From: Thermoleophilia bacterium UBA5186
GTDB lineage: Bacteria; Actinomycetota; Thermoleophilia; Gaiellales; Gaiellaceae
Reading direction: 5' to 3'
DNA: 6,086 nt
Assembly (NCBI GenBank): GCA_002413095.1
Contig: DHWI01000055.1
Span: 4,323 to 10,408 of the forward strand
Part shown: piece by piece, positions 5,990 to 6,086 of the stretch
Numbering within the stretch: the stretch's first letter is position 1
Layout: each line of letters begins with the position of its first letter
Translations under genes and position numbers: made by a program
The notes under the pieces: generated by a model
Database searches by the model: none
What the model was told of the DNA's origin: nothing
Seen by the model: only the letters and a program-made list of their open reading frames with translations

Positions 5990-6086
5990 ATTCGCGGCGA
6001 CGGCTCCGCGAGGGCGAGCGGGCCGCGCTGCTCGTCCTGCTCGCCGCGGCGACGCTCGGGCTCGCGGTGGCCCCGGCGCCGCTCGG
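5986..6086 (+). CDS. Probable integral membrane protein (N-terminal part, runs off the right edge)
   Basis: GTG 5986 overlaps the stop of the preceding glycosyltransferase by four bases and reads open for 33 codons to the edge. The N-terminus is short and strongly basic (NSRRRLREGER, residues 2-12), followed by a hydrophobic stretch rich in Ala and Leu (about 13-33), which looks like a first transmembrane helix with a cytoplasmic N-terminus by the positive-inside rule. The Pro-rich APAPL near the end fits the outer end of that helix or a signal-peptide-like region. In such loci the candidates are an O-antigen ligase or polymerase, a flippase or a membrane glycosyltransferase, but the visible part is too short to choose. 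Confidence 0.6.
   Translation, partial: MNSRRRLREGERAALLVLLAAATLGLAVAPAPL

Noticed and set aside
1..6086. CRISPR arrays, tRNA/rRNA genes, insertion sequences, defence systems
   Set aside because: No regularly spaced repeats, tRNA-like folds, transposase motifs or defence-type domains were seen on either strand.

Overview
This window is high-GC DNA (roughly two thirds or more G+C by eye) with strong G/C preference at codon third positions, several GTG starts and tightly packed genes. That pattern, together with -10-like hexamers placed only 6-9 bases before several start codons (suggesting leaderless transcripts), fits a high-GC actinobacterium, perhaps of the Thermoleophilia/Gaiellales type. 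The taxonomy is inference. No rRNA, tRNA, CRISPR array or insertion sequence is visible.

The content is a piece of a glycan or glycoconjugate biosynthesis locus. From left to right: (1) 1-683, minus: N-terminal part of a NodU/CmcH/TobZ-type carbamoyltransferase, cut by the window edge. (2) 684-775: a divergent intergenic region. (3) 776-1573, plus: a family 2-like glycosyltransferase. (4) 1574-5371, minus: a four-gene run, in transcription order a SAM-dependent methyltransferase (5371-4622), a GT-B family 4-like glycosyltransferase (4625-3618), a poorly recognised glycosyltransferase-like protein (3621-2587) and a family 2 glycosyltransferase (2518-1574). The first three overlap by four bases (ATGA, GTGA), implying translational coupling; a 68-base gap precedes the last. 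(5) 5372-5407: a 36-base divergent promoter region. (6) 5408-5989, plus: a short family 2-like glycosyltransferase, overlapping by GTGA the start of a probable membrane protein (5986 to the right edge).

Taken together: glycosyltransferases would assemble a sugar chain in the cytoplasm on a lipid or other carrier, and the methyltransferase and carbamoyltransferase would decorate sugars. The membrane protein at the right edge could be an exporter, ligase or polymerase, but too little is visible to say. Substrates cannot be read from the sequence.

Points worth a second look: a perfect 20-base palindrome inside the first glycosyltransferase gene; convergent genes whose stop codons abut as TGATCA; recurrent -10-like motifs at leaderless spacing; an unexplained plus-strand codon-like stretch with HEVAY-type repeats around 2477-2662; and the unclassified glycosyltransferase-like protein. 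I did not find convincing evidence of a wholly new system.
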